A DNA stretch of 64,000 bases, taken from Nonomuraea africana. Lineage in GTDB: Bacteria > Actinomycetota > Actinomycetes > Streptosporangiales > Streptosporangiaceae. Positions within the stretch are counted from its first letter, which is position 1. Each line of letters begins with the position of its first letter. The DNA lies in assembly GCF_014873535.1 (NCBI RefSeq), contig NZ_JADBEF010000001.1, forward strand, positions 8,494,001-8,558,000, written 5' to 3'. The notes beneath the pieces were generated by a model, which did no database searches, was not told where the DNA came from, and saw only the letters and a list, made by a program, of their open reading frames with translations. This document shows positions 35,122-42,434 of this stretch, piece by piece. Position numbers and translations under genes: made by a program.

Positions 35122-36324
35122 ATGGCTGACCAACAGACTCTGCGCGAGACAGACGACGCGCCCTTTCCCCGGCTGACCCGTTCCATGGAGGGACGGCTGG
35201 TCGGCGGCGTCGCCCAGGGGCTCGCCGCCCAGCTCAAGCTGGATCCGATCGTGATCCGGCTGAGCTTCGTCCTGCTCAGCGTCGTGGACGGCGTGGGCAT
35301 CGTCGCCTACGCCGTGCTGTGGATGATCACGCCGCGCAGGCAGGCGGAGGGGGCGCCGCCCACTCGCGACTGGAGCCAGCTGGCCGCCTTCACCGCGATC
35401 GGCGTGGCGCTGTTCGCCTTCGGCTGGCTCACCGGCGCCTCCCAGGGCGGCATCGGCATGCTGCCGTTCGCCGTCGGCGGGATCGGCGCGCTCATCCTCT
35501 GGCAACAGGCCGACCCCGAACGGCGCAAGGGCTGGGTCAGCGACGCCACCAAGGGCATGCGCCAGAACCGCGTGCGCACGCTGCTCGGCGTGGTGCTCGT
35601 GGTGGTCGGCGCGATCGGCTTCCTCGTCGCGGAGGGTCAGCTGCGCGAGGCCAGGACGGGGCTGCTGTTCACCGCGGTGGTGGTCGGCGGCATCGCGGTC
35701 ATCGCGGCGCCCTGGCTCGCGGGCCTGTGGAAGGAGCTGCAACTCGAACGGCGCGAGCGCATCAGGCAGGAGGAGCGGGCCGAGGTCGCCGCGATGGTGC
35801 ACGACTCCGTGCTGCACACGCTCACGCTCATCCAGCGGGTGGCGCACGATCCCCGCGAGGTCACCAGGCTGGCCCGCTCCCAGGAGCGGGAGCTGCGCAA
35901 CTGGCTGTACCAGCCCGCGCAGGACGCCGACGCCACGCTCGCCGCGGCCGTACGGCGGATCGCGGCGGAGGAGGAGGACGCGCACGGCGTGCCCATCGAG
36001 GTCGTCTGCGTGGGCGACACCGAGCTCGACTCGGGCGGCAGGCTCGGGGCGATGCTCAACGCGTCGCGGCAGGCGATGGTCAACGCGGCGAAATACTCCG
36101 AGAGCCCGGTCATCTCCGTCTATGCGGAGGTCGAGGGTGAAGAAGTCACCATTTTCGTGAAGGATCGGGGCAAGGGCTTCGATCTGGATGAGGTACCCCT
36201 GGACCGGATGGGGATCAGGGAGTCCATCATCGGAAGGATGGAACGCCACGGCGGCAGCGCCAGGGTGCGTACCGAGCCCGGTGAGGGCACGGAAGTGATG
36301 TTGACGATGAAGGTGGAGAAATGA
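35122..36324 (+). CDS. PspC-domain sensor histidine kinase (LiaS-like)
   Basis: 400 residues. Residues about 18-75 are PspC (LVGGVAQGLAAQLKLDPIVI), then four further hydrophobic segments. The kinase core starts with VAAMVHDSVLHTLTLI (candidate phospho-His227), followed by an HATPase domain with MVNAAKYSES (N box, about 318) and KDRGKGFDLDEVP (G1 box). The start at 35122 gives MADQQTLRE; upstream in-frame codons run into the divergent promoter region. The stop overlaps the response regulator ATG. It probably senses envelope damage together with the divergent LiaF-like protein. Confidence 0.92.
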   Translation: MADQQTLRETDDAPFPRLTRSMEGRLVGGVAQGLAAQLKLDPIVIRLSFVLLSVVDGVGIVAYAVLWMITPRRQAEGAPPTRDWSQLAAFTAIGVALFAFGWLTGASQGGIGMLPFAVGGIGALILWQQADPERRKGWVSDATKGMRQNRVRTLLGVVLVVVGAIGFLVAEGQLREARTGLLFTAVVVGGIAVIAAPWLAGLWKELQLERRERIRQEERAEVAAMVHDSVLHTLTLIQRVAHDPREVTRLARSQERELRNWLYQPAQDADATLAAAVRRIAAEEEDAHGVPIEVVCVGDTELDSGGRLGAMLNASRQAMVNAAKYSESPVISVYAEVEGEEVTIFVKDRGKGFDLDEVPLDRMGIRESIIGRMERHGGSARVRTEPGEGTEVMLTMKVEK

Positions 36325-36953
36325 TTCGCGTGCTGATCGTCGATGACCATCGGCTGTTCCGATCGGGCGTGCGCGCCGAGCTGGGCGACTCGATCCAGGT
36401 CGTAGGCGAGGCCGAGGACGTCGAGTCGGCGGTGAAGGCGATCGCCACGCTCGAACCGGACGTCGTGCTGCTCGACGTCCACATGCCGGGGGGCGGCGGC
36501 CAGGAGGTGCTGCGCCGCGTGCTCGGCGCGGGCTCGCAGGTGCGCTTCCTCGCGCTGTCGGTCTCCGACGCCGCCGAGGACGTGATCGGCGTGATCAGGG
36601 GCGGCGCCCGCGGTTACGTCACCAAGAACATCAGCGGCCGCGAGCTGACCGACGCGATCCGCAGGGTGGCCGACGGCGACGCGGTCTTCTCCCCGCGGCT
36701 GGCGGGGTTCGTGCTCGACGCGTTCGCCTCGACCGAGGCGCCCTCCATCGACCCCGAGCTCGACTCGCTGACGCAGCGCGAGCGCGAGGTGCTGCGCCTG
36801 ATCGCGCGCGGCTACGCCTACAAGGAGATCGCCAAGGAGCTGTTCATCTCGGTCAAGACCGTGGAGACGCACGTGTCCTCGGTGCTGCGCAAGCTCCAGC
36901 TGTCCAACAGGCACGAGCTGTCCCGCTGGGCCACCGCCCGCCGCCTGGTGTGA
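36321..36953 (+). CDS. LuxR/NarL-family response regulator (LiaR-like)
   Basis: 210 residues. The receiver domain has Asp8-Asp9, phospho-acceptor Asp52 in LLDVHMPG and Lys in YVTKN. The C-terminal helix-turn-helix is LTQREREVLRLIARG through SVKTVETHVSSVLRKL. It overlaps the kinase stop by 4 bp, so the pair forms a two-component system that likely controls envelope genes. No downstream gene is tightly coupled; an 88-bp gap follows. Confidence 0.95.
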   Translation: MIRVLIVDDHRLFRSGVRAELGDSIQVVGEAEDVESAVKAIATLEPDVVLLDVHMPGGGGQEVLRRVLGAGSQVRFLALSVSDAAEDVIGVIRGGARGYVTKNISGRELTDAIRRVADGDAVFSPRLAGFVLDAFASTEAPSIDPELDSLTQREREVLRLIARGYAYKEIAKELFISVKTVETHVSSVLRKLQLSNRHELSRWATARRLV

Positions 36954-37041
36954 CCGGCCCGGCCGGAATGTGGAGGATTTTGGGGAGGTCGTGGACGGTC
37001 TGTCCTTGAAGGTCTCCTAGTCGCGTGCGACATTCCCAGGT

Positions 37042-38505
37042 ATGGGCAGAGACGTACCAGTCGTCGCCTTCAGCCGGGACGACCGCCGGAACTATCGGGA
37101 CAAGGTCCGGCGCAATCTGGACGTCTTCGCGCAGATGCTGCGGGAGTCCCGCTTCGAATTCGATCGGCCGCTGGCCGGGCTGGAGATCGAGCTCAACCTG
37201 GTCGACGCGAGGGGCGACCCCGCCATGCGCAACGCCGAGGTGCTGGCCGCCATCGCCCAGCCCGACTGGGCGACCGAGCTCGGCCAGTTCAACCTCGAGA
37301 TCAACATCGCGCCGCAGGGCCTGGACGGCGACGGCGCGCTGCGCCTCGAGGAGTCGGTGCGCGCGCGGCTCAACCACGCCGAGGAGCGCGCCCGCTCCGA
37401 GGGCGGCCACCTGGTCCTGATCGGCATCCTGCCGACGCTCAGGCAGGAGGACACCCACGAGGGCACGCTGTCGGCCAACCCCCGCTACAAGCTGCTCAAC
37501 GAGCAGATCTTCGCCGCCAGGGGGGAGGACCTGCACCTGTGCATCGAGGGCGTCGAACGGCTCGACACCTACGCCGACAGCATCACCCCCGAGGCCGCCT
37601 GCACCAGCGTCCAGCTGCACCTCCAGGTCAGCCCCGAGGCGTTCGCCGCCCACTGGAACGCCGCGCAGGCCATCGCCGGCCCCCAGGTCGCCATCGCGGC
37701 CAACTCGCCGTACCTGTTCGGCAGGGAGCTGCACAGGGAGACCAGGATCGCGCTGTTCGAGCAGGCCACCGACACCCGCCCGACAGAGCTCAAGTCACAG
37801 GGGGTACGGCCGCGCGTGTGGTTCGGCGAGCGCTGGATCACCAGCGTCTTCGACCTGTTCGAGGAGAACGTCCGCTACTTCCCCGCGCTGCTCCCTCTGT
37901 GCTCGGACGAGGACCCCGCCGCCGAGCTGGCGGCCGGGCGGATCCCCTCGCTGGACGAGCTGACCCTGCACAACGGCACCGTCTACCGGTGGAACCGGCC
38001 GGTGTACGCGGTCGTCGACGGCACCCCGCACCTGCGCGTGGAGAACCGCGTCCTGCCCGCGGGGCCCTCGGTGCTGGACATCGCGGCCAACGCGGCCTTC
38101 TACTACGGGCTCATGCGGGTGCTTCCGCACGCCGAGCGGCCGGTCTGGAGCCAGATGTCCTTCAGCACGGCCGAGGAGAACCTGTCGAGCGCGGCGCGGC
38201 ACGGGATCGAGGCGCGGCTGTACTGGCCTGGACTCGGCGAGGTGCCCGCGGCCGAGCTGGTCCTGCGCAGGCTGCTGCCGATGGCGGCCGAGGGACTGGC
38301 GCTGTGGAGGGTCGACGGAGCCGTCGCCGACCGGCTCCTCGGGGTGATCCAGGGTCGCTGCCTGACGGGCAGGACGGGCGCCACGTGGCAGGTGGAGGCC
38401 ACCGAGGCCATCGGAGGGGAGCGTCGGGAGGCGCTGCGCAGGATGACGCTGGCCTACATCGAACGCATGCACACCAACGAACCCGTCCACACCTGGGACC
38501 TCTGA
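37042..38505 (+). CDS. Glutamate-cysteine ligase-like protein (GCS2 family)
   Basis: 487 residues. GLEIELNLVDARGDP near residue 44 and FNLEINIAPQ near 85 are the acidic ATP/Mg and substrate-binding strands of the GCS2 (COG2170) ligase family; AACTSVQLHLQV and NSPYLFGRELHRETRI follow. E. coli YbdK of this family is shorter (372), and actinobacterial members are often near 480-500. The family forms gamma-glutamyl amides; since mycothiol usually replaces glutathione in these bacteria, the real amine acceptor is uncertain. It is monocistronic between two two-component genes. Confidence 0.8.
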   Translation: MGRDVPVVAFSRDDRRNYRDKVRRNLDVFAQMLRESRFEFDRPLAGLEIELNLVDARGDPAMRNAEVLAAIAQPDWATELGQFNLEINIAPQGLDGDGALRLEESVRARLNHAEERARSEGGHLVLIGILPTLRQEDTHEGTLSANPRYKLLNEQIFAARGEDLHLCIEGVERLDTYADSITPEAACTSVQLHLQVSPEAFAAHWNAAQAIAGPQVAIAANSPYLFGRELHRETRIALFEQATDTRPTELKSQGVRPRVWFGERWITSVFDLFEENVRYFPALLPLCSDEDPAAELAAGRIPSLDELTLHNGTVYRWNRPVYAVVDGTPHLRVENRVLPAGPSVLDIAANAAFYYGLMRVLPHAERPVWSQMSFSTAEENLSSAARHGIEARLYWPGLGEVPAAELVLRRLLPMAAEGLALWRVDGAVADRLLGVIQGRCLTGRTGATWQVEATEAIGGERREALRRMTLAYIERMHTNEPVHTWDL

Positions 38506-38536
38506 CCCCTCTGGGGGTATGCGTCTCCAGGGGACC

Positions 38537-38550
38537 GCCCACCGGTGGGC
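38537..38550. repeat. 14-bp perfect palindrome between convergent genes
   Basis: GCCCACC is followed directly by GGTGGGC in the 70-bp gap between the convergent GCS2-like and response regulator genes. It has no loop and no T-run. It may be part of a bidirectional terminator, or a protein site. Confidence 0.3.
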
Positions 38551-38575
38551 CAGGGCGTAGGGGCAGAGGGGGGAG

Positions 38576-39208
38576 TCAGCCGAGGCCGGCCTCCCGGGCG
38601 CGGATGATGGCCTGGGCGCGGTCGGCCACGTGCAGCTTCATGAAGATGTTCGACACGTGGTTCCTGATGGTCTTGGAGCTGAGGAACAGGATCGAGGCGA
38701 TCTCGTTGTTGTTGCGGCCCTGGGCGATCAGCTCCAGGACCTCCCGCTCCCGCTCGGTGAGCTCGGGGAAGGCCGTGCGCGCGGGCTCGGCCATTCCCGC
38801 GAAGAAACCGAGCACCCGCCTGGCGATCCCCGGGCCGTAGATCGCCTCACCCGCGGCGACGGCCTGCACGGCCCGGGAGATCTCCTCCACGCCCGCCTCC
38901 TTCAGCAGGTAGCCCCTGGCGCCCGCCCTGATCGCGGCGAACACCGAGTCGTCGTCGTGGAACATCGTCAGCACCAGCACCCCGATCCTGGGACTCACCC
39001 TGGTGATCGTGCGCGTGGCGTCCACGCCGTTGCCGCCGGGCATGTGCAGGTCCATGACCACGACGTCCGGCTGGAGCTCGGCCGCCAGCCGTACGGCCTC
39101 GGCGCCGTCCTTCGCCTCACCGGCGACCTCGATGTCGAGCGCGGACAGCAAACCGCGCAGCCCTGACCGGAAGACCGGGTGGTCGTCGACGATGAGAACT
39201 CGGATCAT
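38576..39208 (-). CDS. LuxR/NarL-family response regulator, no adjacent kinase
   Basis: 210 residues from the ATG at 39208 (MIRVLIVDDHPVFRSG); the longer frame upstream is shadow. Receiver residues are Asp8-Asp9, Asp53 in VMDLHMPGG and YLLKEAG. The output domain is LTEREREVLELIAQG with SSKTIRNHVSNIFMKL. Both domains look functional, but no histidine kinase lies next to it, so its partner is encoded elsewhere or it is an orphan. It is divergent from the lipoprotein metallopeptidase gene. Confidence 0.93.
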   Translation of the reverse strand: MIRVLIVDDHPVFRSGLRGLLSALDIEVAGEAKDGAEAVRLAAELQPDVVVMDLHMPGGNGVDATRTITRVSPRIGVLVLTMFHDDDSVFAAIRAGARGYLLKEAGVEEISRAVQAVAAGEAIYGPGIARRVLGFFAGMAEPARTAFPELTEREREVLELIAQGRNNNEIASILFLSSKTIRNHVSNIFMKLHVADRAQAIIRAREAGLG

Positions 39209-39281
39209 GTGCCGATCGTCCCACCATCGCGGGGCCCCGTCCCGGGGCGCGTGTCCCGACTCTCCCGGGCAGGATGGAGGG

Positions 39282-39932
39282 ATGACCCTCCGCCGATTCC
39301 TCGCCGCGTCGCTGGTCGTCCTGCTCACCGCGTGCGGCGGGCCCGCCACCTCCACCCGTGGGCTCGAGGGCGACACCTTCGAAGAGGACGTGCAGCTGGC
39401 GAGGGTCCACACCGAGGCGTTCTGGAAGGCGCAGTTCGAGGCGCTCGGCCGTACGTACGAGCCGGTCACGGAGTTCGTCGCCTACAGGGGCGACGACGGG
39501 CCCTCGTGCGGAGGCGAGCCCGCCGTGCCCAACAACGCCTTCTACTGCTCCGACGGGCACTTCATCGCCTACGACGTGGACTGGATGGCGGCCTTCTGGA
39601 ACGAGATGGGCGACGGCTCCACCTATCTGATCATCCCGCACGAGATCGGGCATGCCGTCCAGGCGCAGCTCGGCACGGAGTTCGCGCTCAACGTGCAGCG
39701 GGAGCTCCAGGCGGACTGCTTCGCGGGAGGCGCGCTGGCTGGGCTGGTGCGCGCGGGCGTGCTGCAGGCCGAGGAGGGCGACGACACCGAGCTCCTGCTC
39801 AACCTGGAGGCCGCGGGCGACCCGAGCGACGACTGGTTCAGGCCCGACGCGCACGGCACGGCGGCCCAGCGGCAGCAGGCGTTCGCGACCGGATACAACG
39901 AGGGTGTAGGAGCATGTACGCCGCAAGGGTGA
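39282..39932 (+). CDS. Lipoprotein, putative neutral zinc metallopeptidase
   Basis: 216 residues. The signal peptide ends in the lipobox LLTACGG, predicting a lipid-anchored protein. The zinc motif HEIGHAVQAQLG (HExxH) lies near residue 125, with QRELQADCFAGGALAG downstream supplying the third ligand, as in the YpfJ-type neutral zinc metallopeptidase family. A GGAGGG ribosome site precedes the ATG at 39282. It acts on the outer face of the membrane. Its substrate is unknown. Confidence 0.9.
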   Translation: MTLRRFLAASLVVLLTACGGPATSTRGLEGDTFEEDVQLARVHTEAFWKAQFEALGRTYEPVTEFVAYRGDDGPSCGGEPAVPNNAFYCSDGHFIAYDVDWMAAFWNEMGDGSTYLIIPHEIGHAVQAQLGTEFALNVQRELQADCFAGGALAGLVRAGVLQAEEGDDTELLLNLEAAGDPSDDWFRPDAHGTAAQRQQAFATGYNEGVGACTPQG

Positions 39933-39955
39933 TGCGGGCCACCGGCGCGGCGGTC

Positions 39956-39961
39956 TAGCTT
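39956..39961 (+). promoter_or_regulatory. -10 hexamer of a probable leaderless whiB-family transcript
   Basis: TAGCTT (fits TANNNT) ends exactly six bases before the ATG at 39968, so the transcript would start at or next to the start codon. No Shine-Dalgarno sequence is present. Confidence 0.55.
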
Positions 39962-39967
39962 GGGCGC

Positions 39968-40231
39968 ATGCCAATGGGGAACGTCAGAGAGATCAGCTGG
40001 CTGCGGCGGGGAGCCTGCAGGACCAGCGACCCCGACCTCTTCTTTCCTCCCGCGCCCTCCCCCGCCCAGGAGGCGCGGGCCAAGGCGGTCTGCTCGGGCT
40101 GCCAGGTGCTCGACGACTGCAGGGCCTACGCGGTGCGGTCGGGGGAGTCGGAGGGGATCTGGGGCGGGCTCACCCCCGACGAACGCAGGCGGCTGCGCTT
40201 TCCCGCCGGATGGCGGCAGCGCAGCGCATAG
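39968..40231 (+). CDS. WhiB-family iron-sulfur transcription regulator
   Basis: 87 residues with the four cluster-binding cysteines Cys17, Cys42, Cys45 and Cys51 (RRGACRTSDPDLFFP, then VCSGCQVLDDC), the turn GIWGGLTPDERRR, and a short basic tail. WhiB-like proteins bind a 4Fe-4S cluster and act with the principal sigma factor on development or stress genes. An in-frame ATG at 39974 is an alternative start. It is small for the family (some have about 100-130 residues) but complete. Confidence 0.95.
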   Translation: MPMGNVREISWLRRGACRTSDPDLFFPPAPSPAQEARAKAVCSGCQVLDDCRAYAVRSGESEGIWGGLTPDERRRLRFPAGWRQRSA

Positions 40232-40234
40232 CCT
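40229..40234 (+). promoter_or_regulatory. -10 hexamer of a probable leaderless CPBP protease transcript
   Basis: TAGCCT, whose first three bases are the stop codon of the WhiB gene, ends six bases before the GTG at 40241. The AAGGG next to the GTG is too close to serve as a normal ribosome site. Confidence 0.5.
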
Positions 40235-40240
40235 CAAGGG

Positions 40241-40921
40241 GTGCTGCTTCGCTCCCTCGCCGTGCTCGTCGCGGCCAATGTCGTCAACAACCGCCTAGCC
40301 CCCAGGCTCGCGCCGCTCACCTCGGCCGCGGCCACCGGCGCGCTCGTCGCGATGGCCCGCCGGTCGGGGCTGTCGTGGGAGGAGATGGGCTTCACCCGCG
40401 GGCGGAAGGGCGCGAAGGCGGGCGCCGCCCTGGCCGCGACCGTGGCCGCCGGCTACAGCGCGGGTGTCGCCATCCCGCAGACCCGGCGGTTCTTCCACGA
40501 CGAGCGCGCGCTGTCGCTGTCCAGGGCGGAGGTGCTGGAGGCGGCGCTGCTGCAGGTGCCCGTGGGCACGGTCCTGCTCGAGGAGGTCGGCTTCAGGGGC
40601 GCCCTGTACGGCATGCTCCGCCGCGCCCACGGCACGGCGGCGGCCACGGCGATCTCGTCGGCGCTGTTCGGGCTCTGGCACATCCTCCCCGCGATGGAGA
40701 TGGCCCGCGCCAACCCCGCGCTCGGCGAGCTGACCGCGGGCAGCACGGACGTCACCAAGGTCGTGGTGGGCGGCGTGCTCTCCACCACGGCGGCGGGCGT
40801 GCTGTTCTGCGAGCTGCGCCGGCACGGCGGGCTGCTGGCCCCTTCACTGCTGCATCTGGCGACTAACTCGCTGGGGTACCTGTTCGCCCGAATCGCCCCC
40901 GCGCCACCAGCTCGACCGTGA
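40241..40921 (+). CDS. CPBP-family intramembrane metalloprotease (Abi)
   Basis: 226 residues with several membrane spans. The CPBP motifs are EEVGFRG (EExxxR), FGLWHILP (FxxxH) and LLHLATNSLG (HxxxN-like), in the right order. Such proteins are CAAX-protease-like enzymes, sometimes linked to bacteriocin self-immunity. The GTG at 40241 lies 9 bp after the WhiB stop. Its last 59 bp overlap the convergent FetB-like gene. Confidence 0.9.
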   Translation: MLLRSLAVLVAANVVNNRLAPRLAPLTSAAATGALVAMARRSGLSWEEMGFTRGRKGAKAGAALAATVAAGYSAGVAIPQTRRFFHDERALSLSRAEVLEAALLQVPVGTVLLEEVGFRGALYGMLRRAHGTAAATAISSALFGLWHILPAMEMARANPALGELTAGSTDVTKVVVGGVLSTTAAGVLFCELRRHGGLLAPSLLHLATNSLGYLFARIAPAPPARP

Positions 40922-41609
40922 CGAGCACCGCGATCGCCTCGGCCGCGAGCAGTCCCACGAGCACGACGAGCTGAACCACGCCCGCCTGGAGCGGCGACGC
41001 GCCGCCCAGCAGCATGCCCACGAACGCGCCTGGCAGCGTGACCAGGCCGACGGTCCTGGTCTGGTCGAGCGCGGGGACCAGCGCCTGGGCGGCGGCGGGG
41101 CGGCAGATCTCCAGGTTGGCGTCCCTGTCGAGGAGGCCGAGGGCGAGCGCGGCCTCGACCTCGCCCCTGCGCTGGCGCAGCTCGTCGACGGCGCGCCGGC
41201 CCGCCAGGGCGGTGGCCGTCAGGCAGCCGCCGAGCAGGATCCCCGCGATCGGGATGAGGGTGACGCCCCGCATGGGGGCCACGCCGCTGCCGAACAGCGC
41301 CAGCAGCACCGGCAGCGTGCCCGCGGCGATGGGCAGGGCGGCGGGCCACGGGCGGTCCTTGGTGATCCTGCGGCCCGCGGTGACGGTGGCGACGCCGTAC
41401 ATGACGAGCAGGAAGGCGGCGACGCCCGGCGGCGCGCCGAGGACCCAGGCGATCACCAGCGAGACGGCGCCCAGCTGGACGGTGGCTCGCAGGCTCGCGG
41501 TCAGGACGGCGCGGGCGTGCCCCAGCTCACCCAGCCACGCCACGGCCGCCCCCGCGACGGCGAGCAGGACGACGACGACGGCGAGCGCGGGGGTGAGCGT
41601 GAGTCCCAT
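40863..41609 (-). CDS. FetB/UPF0014-family membrane permease
   Basis: 248 residues with about seven hydrophobic segments. Family blocks include SLRATVQLGAVSLVIAW, LIPIAGILLGGCL and VTLPGAFVGMLLGG, which match the UPF0014 (YbbM/FetB) permeases implicated in metal export. The partner ATPase (FetA) is not adjacent, so the complex would use a subunit from elsewhere. It overlaps the convergent CPBP gene by 59 bp. Confidence 0.9.
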   Translation of the reverse strand: MGLTLTPALAVVVVLLAVAGAAVAWLGELGHARAVLTASLRATVQLGAVSLVIAWVLGAPPGVAAFLLVMYGVATVTAGRRITKDRPWPAALPIAAGTLPVLLALFGSGVAPMRGVTLIPIAGILLGGCLTATALAGRRAVDELRQRRGEVEAALALGLLDRDANLEICRPAAAQALVPALDQTRTVGLVTLPGAFVGMLLGGASPLQAGVVQLVVLVGLLAAEAIAVLVTVELVARGRFGRTGTPAS

Positions 41610-41635
41610 GCGGAAGTTCTACAGGGAGACCCGTC

Positions 41636-42337
41636 TCAGGCGGTGGGGACGACCTGGAACGCCTCGGCGTAGCGGCCCTCGCCGTAGCCCGCCTTCAGCG
41701 CGATGCCCGACCAGCGCTCGCGGACGAAGTCCTCGAATCCCTCGCGGTGGCCGACCTGGCTCACGTGGGCGGCCAGCGCGGTGATCTTGCGGTCGATCTG
41801 GTCAGTGATGTCCACGAAGTGGTTGGGGTCCGTGCCGCCGATCAGCCAGACCTCGCTGACCGTCCACGCCTCCAGGTCGGCCAGCTCGGCGTAGGCGTAG
41901 GGGTTGCGCGCGTCGGGGTAGACGGCGTCGAGCGTGGCGGCGCCGACCGCGCGGTGGTCGGGGTGGCTGGGGCCGATGAACTGGTAGTTGCGCTCAGGAG
42001 TGCTGGTGATCACCACGTCGGGACGCACCTGACGGATCACCCTGGCGATGTCGCGCCGCAGCTCGATGGTGGGCTCCACCCTGCCGTCGCGGTAGCCGGA
42101 CAGGAACCGCACGTCGGTGACGCCGACCGCCTTGGCGGCCGCGGCCTGCTCGGCCCTGCGCAGCTCGGCCATGCCCTCTCCGTCGACCTCACGTTCGTTG
42201 CCTCCCGCGTCGCCTGAGGTGACGAGCAGGTAGGTCACCTCGACGCCCTTGTCGACGAACTGCGCGATCGTGCCGGCGGCGCCGAAGTCGACGTCGTCGG
42301 GGTGCGCGGTCACCACCAGAACTCGGGCGATCTCCAT
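41636..42337 (-). CDS. PIG-L/LmbE-family deacetylase
   Basis: 233 residues with the zinc motif TAHPDDVDFGAAG at the N-terminus and SHPDHRAVG near 120, the two halves of the metal site of PIG-L N-acetylglucosaminyl deacetylases (MshB, Mca and BshB relatives). GDAGGNEREVDGEGMAELRR is typical of the small LmbE subgroup. AAAGGAGAG precedes the ATG. It may act in mycothiol-conjugate or sugar deacetylation; the exact substrate is not resolved. Confidence 0.92.
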   Translation of the reverse strand: MEIARVLVVTAHPDDVDFGAAGTIAQFVDKGVEVTYLLVTSGDAGGNEREVDGEGMAELRRAEQAAAAKAVGVTDVRFLSGYRDGRVEPTIELRRDIARVIRQVRPDVVITSTPERNYQFIGPSHPDHRAVGAATLDAVYPDARNPYAYAELADLEAWTVSEVWLIGGTDPNHFVDITDQIDRKITALAAHVSQVGHREGFEDFVRERWSGIALKAGYGEGRYAEAFQVVPTA

Positions 42338-42422
42338 GGTCTCTCCTTTACGAAGGGGGCTCGTTCTCGGAACCAGACAAGGCTGCGGGGCATTCCTGGA
42401 CGCGTTTGTCGGTGGCGCGCTT

Positions 42423-42428
42423 TAACCT
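42423..42428 (+). promoter_or_regulatory. -10 hexamer of a probable leaderless pcrA transcript
   Basis: TAACCT ends six bases before the GTG at 42435, with no ribosome site between. A -35 element is not clear. Confidence 0.5.
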
Positions 42429-42434
42429 AGGTCC

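Noticed and set aside
33454..36249. Very long minus-strand open frame opposite the PspC kinase
   Set aside because: High-GC shadow with no recognisable domains; real genes on both strands explain the region.
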